A DNA stretch of 64,000 bases from Pontibacter harenae (GTDB lineage: Bacteria; Bacteroidota; Bacteroidia; Cytophagales; Hymenobacteraceae), in NCBI RefSeq assembly GCF_020907245.1, contig NZ_JAJJWH010000010.1:1-64000 (forward strand). The letters are read 5' to 3'. How positions within the stretch are numbered: position 1 is the stretch's first letter; each line of letters begins with the position of its first letter. The notes beneath the pieces were generated by a model. It made no database searches and was not told the DNA's origin. It was given only the letters and a program-made list of their open reading frames with translations. The position numbers and the translations under genes were made by a program. Below are positions 56,873 through 64,000 of this stretch, in pieces.

Positions 56873-57538
56873 ATGAAAAACATAAAAATTTATTTATCGC
56901 TGATTGCCATAATTGGTATTCTTTTTACATCGTGCAACATGAGCCGAACAGGTAAAGGAGGCGCTATTGGTGCTGGCGGTGGTGCCGTTGTTGGTGGTGT
57001 TGTAGGTAGGATGGCTGGTAACACGGCTGCTGGTGCTATTATTGGTGCAGCAGTGGGTGGTACGGCTGGTGCGTTGATCGGTCGTCGTATGGATAAGCAG
57101 GCTGAGGAACTACAGCGTGACCTGGAAAATGCTACTGTTGAGCGTGTAGGTGAAGGTATAAAAATTACTTTCGACTCTGGTATCCTTTTCCAAACGAACT
57201 CTGCCGAACTGCAGCCTGCAGCCAAAACAGAGATAAGCCAATTTGCTGAAACTTTGAAAAAGTATCCTGATACAAACATTCTGATTGAAGGCCACACTGA
57301 TAATACAGGTACACGAGAGCTTAACCAGCGCCTGTCTGAGCGTCGTGCACAATCTGTGGCAGATTATGCAGCATCTCTTGGAGTAGAACGTAGCCGTCTT
57401 ACAACTCAAGGATATGCCTTTGACCAGCCTGTAGCTGATAACAGTACAGCTGCTGGCCGCCAGCAGAACCGCCGTGTAGAGGTTGCTATCTTTGCCAACG
57501 AAGACATGAAGAAAGCCGCCGAACGTGGTGAACTGTAG
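56873..57538 (+). CDS. Glycine-zipper OmpA-family lipoprotein (copy 2)
   Basis: This 221-residue paralogue of the gene at 55809 has the same layout with a shorter linker: lipobox LFTSC with C21, a glycine zipper starting GGAIGAGGGAVVGG and ending GALIGRRMDKQA, then a peptidoglycan-binding OmpA domain with LIEGHTDNTGTRELNQ and QQNRRVEVAIFANE. The zipper-to-OmpA linker NATVERVGE is identical in both. It lacks copy 1's Ser/Thr linker after the signal. It ends just before a terminator at 57562-57602. Confidence 0.93.
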   Translation: MKNIKIYLSLIAIIGILFTSCNMSRTGKGGAIGAGGGAVVGGVVGRMAGNTAAGAIIGAAVGGTAGALIGRRMDKQAEELQRDLENATVERVGEGIKITFDSGILFQTNSAELQPAAKTEISQFAETLKKYPDTNILIEGHTDNTGTRELNQRLSERRAQSVADYAASLGVERSRLTTQGYAFDQPVADNSTAAGRQQNRRVEVAIFANEDMKKAAERGEL

Positions 57539-57561
57539 CAACTGGCAGTTATCTGGCAGAT

Positions 57562-57602
57562 AAAAAAAGGAGCCGTTCCTATTTGGAGCGGTTCCTTTTT
57601 TT
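57562..57602 (+). terminator. Terminator after the second OmpA-family gene
   Basis: AAAAAAAGGAGCCG pairs with CGGTTCCTTTTTTT, including one G-T wobble, around a 12-base loop, and ends in a T-run. It lies 24 bases after the stop. Confidence 0.85.
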
Positions 57603-57656
57603 GTGCTTATGCAAAGAGGTGCTAAACGTTGGAGGGTGCTACTACCAATGATAACT

Positions 57657-58304
57657 TCAGGACAATTCAGAAGCATTGTTCTTGCTGCGCAGCAAATAGG
57701 CTGTTGCCATTGTTATGCAAGCTCCTGTAAAAGCTAAGGCTATATCTTTCTGGGCATCCCAAATATCCCCTTGCATTCCCAGGAAGTTCATTCCTGCTTC
57801 ACCACCGTCATATACCCAATCGGCTACCATCCACTCCACTATTTCGTAAAGAGCACTCGACGAGAGTATAAGCTCTATCGGCAACAGGTAATTGATTAGC
57901 TTTTTCAATTTAAAGCCATGGGCCAGCACTTCGTGTATGGGGTAGGTCAGAAGCAACCCGTATCCAAAATGCACAAATCTGTCGTAGTGGTTCCGTTCTA
58001 GGTTATAGTTCTGCTTTAGCCATTCTCCAAACGGGTTGTCAGGGTATTGATGCTGGCTGCCATACACATGCAGCAGCAGAAAGAGGAAAATTAAAGTATA
58101 GCTCAGGTCGGAGAACCTGAAGATGTTGTAAAAAGCTATCAGGAAAATGATGAGCGAGAGCGTAAGTGTATTTTCGAGGAGCCAGTTATTTAAATCGGAG
58201 GTAGTAAGGCCTGTATACACCCAAAACGCTGCAAATAAAATGCTGTACACGATGTGCAGCGTTTTCTGAAGGTAAGGTATTTTAATGTTCGGTTGAGAGT
58301 ACAT
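57657..58304 (-). CDS. DUF2238 inner-membrane protein (YjdF-like)
   Basis: This 215-residue protein has about six hydrophobic helices and belongs to the DUF2238 family, of which YjdF is a member. Family hallmarks are the NHYDRFVHFGYG segment, the YEIVEWMVADW segment and the DGGEAGMNFLGMQGDIWDAQKDIALAF stretch, whose aligned acidic and Gln/Asp residues suggest a metal or polar site in the membrane. The biological role is unknown. It stands alone on the minus strand, converging on the second OmpA-family gene. Confidence 0.88.
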   Translation of the reverse strand: MYSQPNIKIPYLQKTLHIVYSILFAAFWVYTGLTTSDLNNWLLENTLTLSLIIFLIAFYNIFRFSDLSYTLIFLFLLLHVYGSQHQYPDNPFGEWLKQNYNLERNHYDRFVHFGYGLLLTYPIHEVLAHGFKLKKLINYLLPIELILSSSALYEIVEWMVADWVYDGGEAGMNFLGMQGDIWDAQKDIALAFTGACITMATAYLLRSKNNASELS

Positions 58305-58489
58305 GCAATGCGTTTTGGGGCTATACGTTTTTGTACAGCAATTGCCAACAGCATTAACTATAAATGCGCTGCTCTTGTTTTCAAAAATGTTTGTGAAGTT
58401 CAGTATTTAGCTATAATCCCCTTTTTTTAGCTATGATGAAAGATAAGCTGATTGATAACTAAATGATATAAAACTTGAAGTATAGGAGG

Positions 58490-59182
58490 CTATGCCAACA
58501 GGCTTTTCTCATAGAATACTAACCTGATCGGGTTATCGGATGGGTTTTGTGTAGGGTCGCAGTGGTAGCCAAACACTTCGTTGCCATTCAGGTAGGGCAA
58601 CAGCTTTTTGTAATAAGTATGACCAGAGTTTTGAGCGTTGAAAGTAATGTCGTGGTAAACGTGCGTGTTTAGAGGAGGTAGTTTTGTTAGCTTATCGAAG
58701 AGTATGTCGGGGTTGCCCAAATCGCCAGAATAAACAATACGCTGCTCTTCCTCTTCAAAAATGTAGCCGTAAGTTTGAAACCCTTCTGAGTGCTGTCCAA
58801 AAGTATCGACGAAAGTTACACCTTCTAAGTGTTCCATCGAAACAAATTCTACATACTTATCGGGGTCTTGAACCTGCATTTCTAAAAATCTATAAATCTG
58901 ATTTTTAAAATGCTCAGAAGGGTAAATAATAACAGGACGTTCGTTTTCTTCTATAATGCGCTTGTAAAGCAACAGGTTAGCCAGGCTGCCCACGTGGTCG
59001 TTGTGGAGGTGCGTGATTAGGATGTGGCTTATTCTGTTTACCAGATTCTTGTTTACGAGCGCCGTAAATACCGTAAATCCACAGTCAATCAGAATATGCA
59101 TACCTCTGAACTCCAAAAGGGCTGCTGAGTTAAGATAATCAATATCGAAAGCTCCGCCTGTGCCTAAAAATTTGATTTGCAT
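58490..59182 (-). CDS. MBL-fold hydrolase, ribonuclease Z-like
   Basis: This protein has 230 residues from the start at 59182. A much longer reading frame runs to 59560, but only the part beginning MQIKFLGTGGAFD fits the metallo-beta-lactamase fold. The zinc motif THLHNDH is at H58, H60, D62, H63, with later ligands in VYSGDLGN and the FGYHCDP segment. The overall plan resembles RNase Z/ElaC-type tRNA 3'-processing nucleases, but the flexible arm is not apparent, so it may be a different phosphodiesterase. It is divergent from nth. Confidence 0.8.
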   Translation of the reverse strand: MQIKFLGTGGAFDIDYLNSAALLEFRGMHILIDCGFTVFTALVNKNLVNRISHILITHLHNDHVGSLANLLLYKRIIEENERPVIIYPSEHFKNQIYRFLEMQVQDPDKYVEFVSMEHLEGVTFVDTFGQHSEGFQTYGYIFEEEEQRIVYSGDLGNPDILFDKLTKLPPLNTHVYHDITFNAQNSGHTYYKKLLPYLNGNEVFGYHCDPTQNPSDNPIRLVFYEKSLLA

Positions 59183-59313
59183 AAAATAAAAAATATACTG
59201 CTCCGAATAAATATGCCTATGTCTTATCTCTTCCCCTTTTCCCCTGTGGCATAAGGTGAAACCGTAAGTATAATAAAGGTTAAGTGTAAGCCATATATCG
59301 TTTAATTTTTCAA

Positions 59314-59346
59314 TTTGTTGTGACGTGAATACAATTATTATGCTTG
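59314..59346 (+). promoter_or_regulatory. Possible promoter of nth
   Basis: TTTG (59314-59317) and TATGCTTG (59339-59346) are separated by 21 bases. The second box has one mismatch to TAnnTTTG (C for T). The position, about 93 bases before the nth start, is acceptable. A weak candidate. Confidence 0.3.
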
Positions 59347-59439
59347 CTACTTCTTTTTGATCTGGAAGATCGTAGAATGGGGATACGCCTGGTAGGCATG
59401 AACTTAGCTTAACACTGTTTGTTTTTGCTGCGTATTTTA

Positions 59440-60171
59440 ATGAATGATACGCACAACAAGATGGAAGCACACCATTTACCTGCTGAAGAAAAGGTTTTAC
59501 TGACACATAACCTGCTAAATGAAGTTTATAAACGATTGACACTGGAAAGCAGACGCACACCTATGCATGAGTTTATTTCGACGATGCTGTCGCACCGAAC
59601 AAACCATGCCGATGAAGAAAAAGCTTACCGTACTATGCTGGAGCGCTTCGGAGATTGGGAAGGTATAATGGTAGCACCCATAGAGGAACTAACTGATGCC
59701 ATTATGACCACACGTTACCCAGAGCAAAAAGCGGTACAGATACAACAGGTGCTGCAAATTATAAAAGCGGAACGAGGCGAGATCAATATTGATTTTTTGA
59801 AAGAAATGCCCGTAGACGAAGCCATGGAGTGGCTAACCAAACTGCCAGGTGTAGGGTTGAAAACAGCCACGCTACTACTGCTTTTCAACTTTAAAAAGCC
59901 TGTGCTGCCTGTCGATACGCACGTATTCAGGGTAAGCCAACGTGTAGGTATAATTGGAGCAAGAGTAAACGCCAACAAAGCGCATCAAATTTTGCTCGCG
60001 ATGCTGCCTAAAGACCCTGTGGAACTCTTCAACTTCCATAAGCATCTCTTTTGGCATGGGCAACGCATCTGTACCTGGTACACGCCTAAATGTGAAAAGT
60101 GTGTGCTTAATAGCTTCTGCAACTACTATCAGGATGTACGCGAAAAAGATATTGATAAGAAAGCTGCCTAA
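59440..60171 (+). CDS. nth: Endonuclease III-family DNA glycosylase
   Basis: This DNA repair protein of 243 residues removes oxidised pyrimidines in characterised relatives. It has the helix-hairpin-helix LPGVGLKTATLLL with the catalytic Lys, the catalytic Asp in VDTHVFRVSQRVG and a 4Fe-4S cluster at C211, C218, C221 and C227 with perfect C-x6-C-x2-C-x5-C spacing. The N-terminal MLSHRTNHADEEKA replaces the usual MLSxQTxD pattern, so substrate range may differ from classical Nth. I start it at 59440; a Met seven codons upstream is also in frame. It converges with lepB, 31 bases away. Confidence 0.92.
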   Translation: MNDTHNKMEAHHLPAEEKVLLTHNLLNEVYKRLTLESRRTPMHEFISTMLSHRTNHADEEKAYRTMLERFGDWEGIMVAPIEELTDAIMTTRYPEQKAVQIQQVLQIIKAERGEINIDFLKEMPVDEAMEWLTKLPGVGLKTATLLLLFNFKKPVLPVDTHVFRVSQRVGIIGARVNANKAHQILLAMLPKDPVELFNFHKHLFWHGQRICTWYTPKCEKCVLNSFCNYYQDVREKDIDKKAA

Positions 60172-60202
60172 GAGGCACAGGTACAAGTGGTAGTAAAACC
60201 CA

Positions 60203-61306
60203 TTAAGGTATACTTTGGAAAAGACGGTTCCATCTGATTTTGTCCAGGAAACTGTCAGCTACTGGGTCGATAGACATCCAGACAAATACTGCTTTTCCTA
60301 CTAAATGATCTTCTGGCACGAAACCCCAGTAGCGTGAATCTGCAGAGTTATGACGATTGTCGCCCATCATAAAGTAATAGTTTTGCTTAAAAGTATAGCT
60401 GGCGGTTTCTCTGCCGTTTAGGTACAGCTTTCTGTCTATCACTTCAGCGTCCTCATTGCCTTCATATTCCAATATTACCTTTTCGTATAGTGGCAGCGTG
60501 TTTGGGTTAATGGTTACTGTTGCACCTTTGGCTGGGACATAGAGCGGGCCAAAGTTGTCTCTGTTCCATTTGTATTTACCTGGCTCCTGCGGAAATATTC
60601 TGAACTCTTCTTGCCCTGGTTGCAGCTTTTGAATTTTTACTTCTTGAACAAAAGTAAGTGTAGCAAGTGCTTCAGCTTTAGCAGGGGAGGTTTCTACTAC
60701 ATAACCACCCTGTACAGGGTAAACATCCGTAATGTCGCGATCATGAAAAAACTTGTTGTTTAGCACCTTGTCGGTTGCCATAAAATACTTGTGTTGCCGC
60801 TGCTCAGGGGTGTCGGCTGTCTTTCCGTTAATATAAACTTGCATATCCCTAATCTCAAATGTGTCGCCTGCTAGGCCTACACAGCGTTTAATGTAGTAGG
60901 TTTTTAGGTCAAGCGGATGCCCTTTTTCGGGAGGATAATTAAAAACAACTGGGTCATTGTGTTTTACTTTAGAGAAGCCAGGCAGTCGGAAAGACGGCAG
61001 CTGTATGGCATCGGAGTAGGAGCTGATATCGGTGCCCCAAATGGTTTGGTGCGTTAGCGAGAGCTGCAGAGGCGTGAGCGGTGTACGGGAACCATAGTGC
61101 AGCTTACTCACAAACAGGAAGTCGCCCACCTGCAGCGATTTTTCCATGGACGAGGTGGGTATAGCATATGCCTCAAAAGTTGCCCAACGGATAATGCTGG
61201 CAGCTACTAACGCAAACATCAAGGCATCTCCCCATTCGCGTAAGGCACTTTTAGGCTGCTTTGTCTCTTTTTTAGAGTTGTTTCTTTTCCAGAATTTGAG
61301 GTTCAT
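60203..61306 (-). CDS. lepB: Signal peptidase I
   Basis: Signal peptidase I removes Sec and Tat signal peptides at the outer face of the inner membrane. This 367-residue protein has one N-terminal membrane segment (about residues 28-45). The catalytic serine is S53 in PTSSMEKS and the general-base lysine is K140 in YYIKRCVGLAGD. C-terminal Box E contains GDNRHNSADSRYWGFV. The insert between the Lys box and Box E is longer than in Escherichia coli, as is usual for Bacteroidota. It processes many of the exported proteins encoded in this window. It lies 31 bases from the convergent nth gene. Confidence 0.96.
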   Translation of the reverse strand: MNLKFWKRNNSKKETKQPKSALREWGDALMFALVAASIIRWATFEAYAIPTSSMEKSLQVGDFLFVSKLHYGSRTPLTPLQLSLTHQTIWGTDISSYSDAIQLPSFRLPGFSKVKHNDPVVFNYPPEKGHPLDLKTYYIKRCVGLAGDTFEIRDMQVYINGKTADTPEQRQHKYFMATDKVLNNKFFHDRDITDVYPVQGGYVVETSPAKAEALATLTFVQEVKIQKLQPGQEEFRIFPQEPGKYKWNRDNFGPLYVPAKGATVTINPNTLPLYEKVILEYEGNEDAEVIDRKLYLNGRETASYTFKQNYYFMMGDNRHNSADSRYWGFVPEDHLVGKAVFVWMSIDPVADSFLDKIRWNRLFQSIP

Positions 61307-61431
61307 ATCCTGAGGTGTTAGGTTCTATATAGCCTTGTACTATATAAGAACTAACTAGCCTTGGAGAAATTGTATGTAACAGCAGAAAATTAACACAGCC
61401 CTTTCAATTAAGCTGCAAAAGCATATTACAC

Positions 61432-61480
61432 AACAAACCCATCATTAGCTCCTCCTCAAAAAGCTGATGATGGGTTTGTT
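61432..61480. terminator. Hairpin terminator after the GH5 gene
   Basis: AACAAACCCATCAT (61432-61445) pairs exactly with ATGATGGGTTTGTT (61467-61480), and AGCT/AGCT extends the stem inwards. It lies 36 bases past the stop of the minus-strand GH5 gene; the T-rich and A-rich flanks suit either direction. Confidence 0.8.
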
Positions 61481-61515
61481 ATAGGCAAACTAGAAATTAC
61501 CTTTTAGCTTCTGGT

Positions 61516-62481
61516 TTACTGTTGCTTATTAGCAAAACCTTTCAAGATAGATCTTATTGTTTTGCCTGATTTTTTTAGATCGCTTGCTTTCCATTTGCCT
61601 TCGGCGTTGGCACTAGGTAGCAGCACAGAGCAAGTTTCATTTTTATCCGATACAGACCAGGTAACCCAGCTTACCGTGTTTTTCTCAGACCAATCTATCC
61701 ACTTCTGCCACTCTTCCAGGTTAAGCGGCCCATCGCCTGTTGCTTCCATACCCGCAGATTCTGAGATAAAAATTGGAGTTCCTTTACTTAAAGCATAATC
61801 GCAACGGTCGCGCAATTCTTGTTTGTGCGTGGCTGCATAGTAGTGTACGGTATACATAATATTGTCAAATCCTTCTAGAGGAGCATCGGCAGCAAGGTGT
61901 ATATCCTGGTCCCAGTGTGGCGTACCTACTAAAATAATATTATCTGGATCAATAGCTCTGATGGTAGAAATTACTTCTGCGGAGTAAGCTTTTACTTCGT
62001 CCCAGCTTTCATCGTCGGGCTCGTTAAAGATCTCATAAATTACATGTGGGTTCTTGCCATAGGTTTGAGCCATTTCAGCAAAGAACTCTTTGGCTTTTTT
62101 AAGGTTGATATTGTGGCTGTGCCAGTCGATGATGACATACATGTCGTTTTTAATAGCAGCATCCACAACCGCTTTAATTTTCTCCTTCGACCATTCTGGT
62201 TTTTCCAGATAGCCGTTTTGGGGTTCTATGCCCATGGCGGCACGTACTATACCTGCGTTCCAGTCTTTTTTAAGCCATTTAACTGAGCCTGCGTTATAAA
62301 ACCTTGGCCAAAAGTTGTGCCAGCCGTAGCTCATGCCGCGCAACACAATCGGGTTGCCGTTTTTATCCTGCAACTGTATGCCGTCTACTTTCAGCTGGCC
62401 ATGCTTCTTTACTGATTGTGCATTAACTGCAAAGCTGCCAAGTATAAGCATACAGGCAGTAAGGGTGGTTCTAAAATTCAT
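61516..62481 (-). CDS. Secreted glycoside hydrolase family 5 enzyme (cellulase-like)
   Basis: This 321-residue protein has a signal peptide (cleavage near residue 21, VNAQ) and a GH5 (beta/alpha)8 domain. The acid/base is E154 in YEIFNEP and the nucleophile is E241 in FISESAG, with other active-site residues such as R80, H121 and H213. The fold and length fit endo-beta-1,4-glucanase/mannanase-type GH5_2. There is no C-terminal sorting domain, so export does not rely on the T9SS. The nucleophile context is unusual: homologues generally have a Trp or Tyr after Glu. It starts 35 bases after the DUF2007 stop and may share its transcript. Confidence 0.9.
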   Translation of the reverse strand: MNFRTTLTACMLILGSFAVNAQSVKKHGQLKVDGIQLQDKNGNPIVLRGMSYGWHNFWPRFYNAGSVKWLKKDWNAGIVRAAMGIEPQNGYLEKPEWSKEKIKAVVDAAIKNDMYVIIDWHSHNINLKKAKEFFAEMAQTYGKNPHVIYEIFNEPDDESWDEVKAYSAEVISTIRAIDPDNIILVGTPHWDQDIHLAADAPLEGFDNIMYTVHYYAATHKQELRDRCDYALSKGTPIFISESAGMEATGDGPLNLEEWQKWIDWSEKNTVSWVTWSVSDKNETCSVLLPSANAEGKWKASDLKKSGKTIRSILKGFANKQQ

Positions 62482-62516
62482 TTTATAGATGTATAGTTTG
62501 AAAGCTGCTGTTACGG

Positions 62517-62759
62517 TTATTCCTTGTTTTGGTATGCTTCAATTGCTTCTAGAGCCTCCTCCTGGTCAGCACTGGATACGACTACTTTTACAGCGCCTCC
62601 TCCTCCTGGAGCCGCCTGCCAAGGAGCCACTGTGCCAATAAACTCATCTTTCAAAAAAGCATAAATGCCTTCGTTTTCCAGCAAGTTTCGGACAATATTC
62701 GCTTCCATAGGATTTCCTGCAAAAACGATAACGGGTCTGGTATCTTGGTTATTAGTCAT
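62517..62759 (-). CDS. DUF2007 domain protein
   Basis: This 80-residue cytoplasmic protein corresponds to the DUF2007 fold: PVIVFAGNPMEANIVRNLLENEGI and a C-terminal VVVSSADQEEALEAI. The middle contains a Gly-rich turn (PGGGGAVKV). Members are called putative signal-transducing proteins, without a firm function. It is the start of a likely two-gene transcript with the GH5 gene. Confidence 0.88.
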   Translation of the reverse strand: MTNNQDTRPVIVFAGNPMEANIVRNLLENEGIYAFLKDEFIGTVAPWQAAPGGGGAVKVVVSSADQEEALEAIEAYQNKE

Positions 62760-62851
62760 TATCTATAGTTACTTATTAAGTGACAGGTGCTTCTTTTATT
62801 GAAAGAATTTTTTCATTATACGTTTACTAAATCTACCGAAGCTTCTGCCGT

Positions 62852-63364
62852 TTATTTTACTTGTGTTAAGTCTATTCCCGCTTGGGCAATTTTTAACTTT
62901 AATCTCTCGAATTCTTTTTTGTCAAGTTTTCCAAGTCTTCTATTTTTACGAAAATATTCGCCTGTTCCAAGATGAAGTTTTAAGTTTAAATTGTAATCAT
63001 GAGCATGTGGTAATGATGGCTTTGGATCCTTATCGTCATTATGGATAATCCAAATACGTCCATTATCTCTGATCCTTGCTTTTTCTATATTATCTGATAG
63101 GATTGAATCGAAGAGAGTGCTATCAAATTCAAAGCTGCCAATAACCAAAGCAATTTTCCTATCTAAGATCGACTCCAGATCAATCGACTCCAAATTTTTG
63201 TTTGCAATTAGGTATCTATGAACATCATCACTATCAAAATGATGTCCTAGCAGAGAGGATAAAAACCATGAAGGGAATTCTTTTTTGTACTTTACCTGTA
63301 GGTGCTCTTTGACGTTATTAAACCTTTCTAGATACTTGATTACTTTTTCTTCTCTTTTAATCAT
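62852..63364 (-). CDS. Unrecognised 170-residue protein, A+T-rich gene
   Basis: I do not recognise the family. The N terminus has a Lys/Glu-rich helical segment, followed by FPSWFLSSLLGHHFDSDDVHRY. The C-terminal half has IWIIHNDDKDPKPSLPHAHDY and ends in a basic helix around LDKKEFERLKLKI. The two His-rich patches could be metal sites, but this is inference. There is no signal peptide or membrane helix. The gene appears richer in A+T than its neighbours, which fits recent acquisition. It lies between DUF2007 and the S66 peptidase, each separated by about 95 bases. Confidence 0.75.
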   Translation of the reverse strand: MIKREEKVIKYLERFNNVKEHLQVKYKKEFPSWFLSSLLGHHFDSDDVHRYLIANKNLESIDLESILDRKIALVIGSFEFDSTLFDSILSDNIEKARIRDNGRIWIIHNDDKDPKPSLPHAHDYNLNLKLHLGTGEYFRKNRRLGKLDKKEFERLKLKIAQAGIDLTQVK

Positions 63365-63460
63365 ATGGATGAAAAATAAATGAAGAAGTTTTTGACTGCT
63401 TTTCTATTTTAGCTTGGATTAGCAGGATCAGATTATCTTATTCCTGCTGTATAGTATTCG

Positions 63461-64000
63461 TTAAATATATCCCAACCTTACGCCATCTTCCTGCACCTCC
63501 AGCTTCGCTTCTCTGCCACATACCAAAGCCAAGTTCAGCGGCTCATGACCAACAGGGAAACCGTAGCAGACAGGGTAGTTATACTTGGCTACATGTTCTG
63601 CAATAATTTCGTAGGCATCTTTGGCAAAAGGGTCGGCATTATCAAGCATGTCGCTCATATCGCCAACTATAAGCCCTGCCAGGCTATTAAGTTTGCCACT
63701 GCGATCGAGGTGCACCATCATGCGGTCTACATGGTAGAGGTACTCGTTTAGGTCTTCCAGAAAGAGTATTTTTCCTGTTGTGTCTATATCAGATTTCGTG
63801 CCTATAATAGAGTCGAGCAGCGATAGGTTGCCGCCAATAATCTGGCCCTGGCCAGTGCCAGTGCGGTTGAAGGCATGTGAAGCAGCTGTATAGTTCAACT
63901 CTTCACCAAAAAGAACCTGACGTAGGCTTTCTATAGAGGGGGCAGCACCTTCTTTTGAGAACAGCAGCGGCATAATACCGTGTACCGACTCTATACCTAA
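63461..64000 (-). CDS. LD-carboxypeptidase (S66 family), 5' end beyond the window
   Basis: These are the last 179 residues of a protein that in the family has about 300 residues; the reading frame stays open to the right edge. S66 peptidases use a Ser-Glu-His triad. The visible part has the Glu in LFLEDLNEYLYHVDRMM and the His in GFPVGHEPLNLAL; the Ser is outside. Family segments such as GGNLSLLDSIIGT and LAGLIVGDMSDML are present. It recycles or trims muropeptides, or detoxifies microcin C-like compounds (MccF). Cytoplasmic LdcA-type activity is the likelier role. Confidence 0.9.
   Translation of the reverse strand, partial: LGIESVHGIMPLLFSKEGAAPSIESLRQVLFGEELNYTAASHAFNRTGTGQGQIIGGNLSLLDSIIGTKSDIDTTGKILFLEDLNEYLYHVDRMMVHLDRSGKLNSLAGLIVGDMSDMLDNADPFAKDAYEIIAEHVAKYNYPVCYGFPVGHEPLNLALVCGREAKLEVQEDGVRLGYI

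Noticed and set aside
58490..59560. Full-length minus-strand reading frame of 356 codons for the MBL protein
   Set aside because: The first 126 codons have no relation to the fold and overlap the divergent nth gene; the MQIKFLGTGG start at 59182 is the natural one.

Overview
The window looks like a chromosomal segment from a member of the Bacteroidota, most likely Cytophagales and near Hymenobacteraceae/Pontibacter. The phylum call rests on three type IX secretion genes (porU, porV, sprA), the sprA-gcvH-vanZ-ruvA neighbourhood, Bacteroidota families such as DUF4292 and DUF3078, and promoter boxes of the TAnnTTTG type. The genus-level placement is only an impression. Almost everything is ordinary chromosomal core. 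I saw no insertion sequence, prophage, CRISPR array, tRNA or rRNA.

Layout. 1-8.2 kb (minus): an M16 protease subunit lacking its zinc site, the T9SS pair porV and porU, phosphatidylserine synthase and an MBL hydrolase. 8.3-13.8 kb (plus): a three-gene operon of FAD oxidoreductase, a giant TolB-like outer-membrane protein and a serine hydrolase, ending at a 29-bp-stem bidirectional terminator shared with a SulP transporter. 15.4-16.2 kb is empty, followed by yicC. 17.3-29.6 kb (minus): an M28 peptidase and then a five-gene run maeB-ruvA-sprA-gcvH-vanZ. 29.8-33.3 kb (minus): tatA-tatA-gatA-mltD. 33.3-34.3 kb is a gene-free stretch that may encode a small RNA. 34.3-42.0 kb (minus): an envelope run of enoyl-CoA hydratase, flippase, dut, nucleotidyltransferase, TPR protein, DUF4292 lipoprotein and an EnvC-like factor.

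42.2-44.1 kb (plus): mscL, a DUF3078 protein and a small basic exported protein. 44.2-49.2 kb (minus): the classical rimP-nusA-infB operon with a recognisable promoter. 49.6-53.4 kb (plus): an EEP-family protein, cysS and a glutaminyl-cyclase-like M28 lipoprotein. 53.5-57.5 kb: a lipoprotein, accD and two tandem glycine-zipper/OmpA lipoproteins. 57.6-64 kb: a DUF2238 membrane protein, an RNase Z-like MBL protein, an endonuclease III homologue, lepB, a GH5 glycosidase, a DUF2007 protein, an unrecognised A+T-rich gene and the truncated LD-carboxypeptidase at the right edge.

The unifying theme is envelope biogenesis and export: T9SS, Tat, Sec signal peptidase, peptidoglycan remodelling, lipoproteins and phospholipid/fatty-acid synthesis, mixed with translation and recombination housekeeping. 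I did not find a convincing new multi-gene system. The most open items are the possible small RNA at 33.8-34.15 kb, the unrecognised gene at 62.85 kb, the TolB-like fusion protein and the zinc-site-less M16 subunit.
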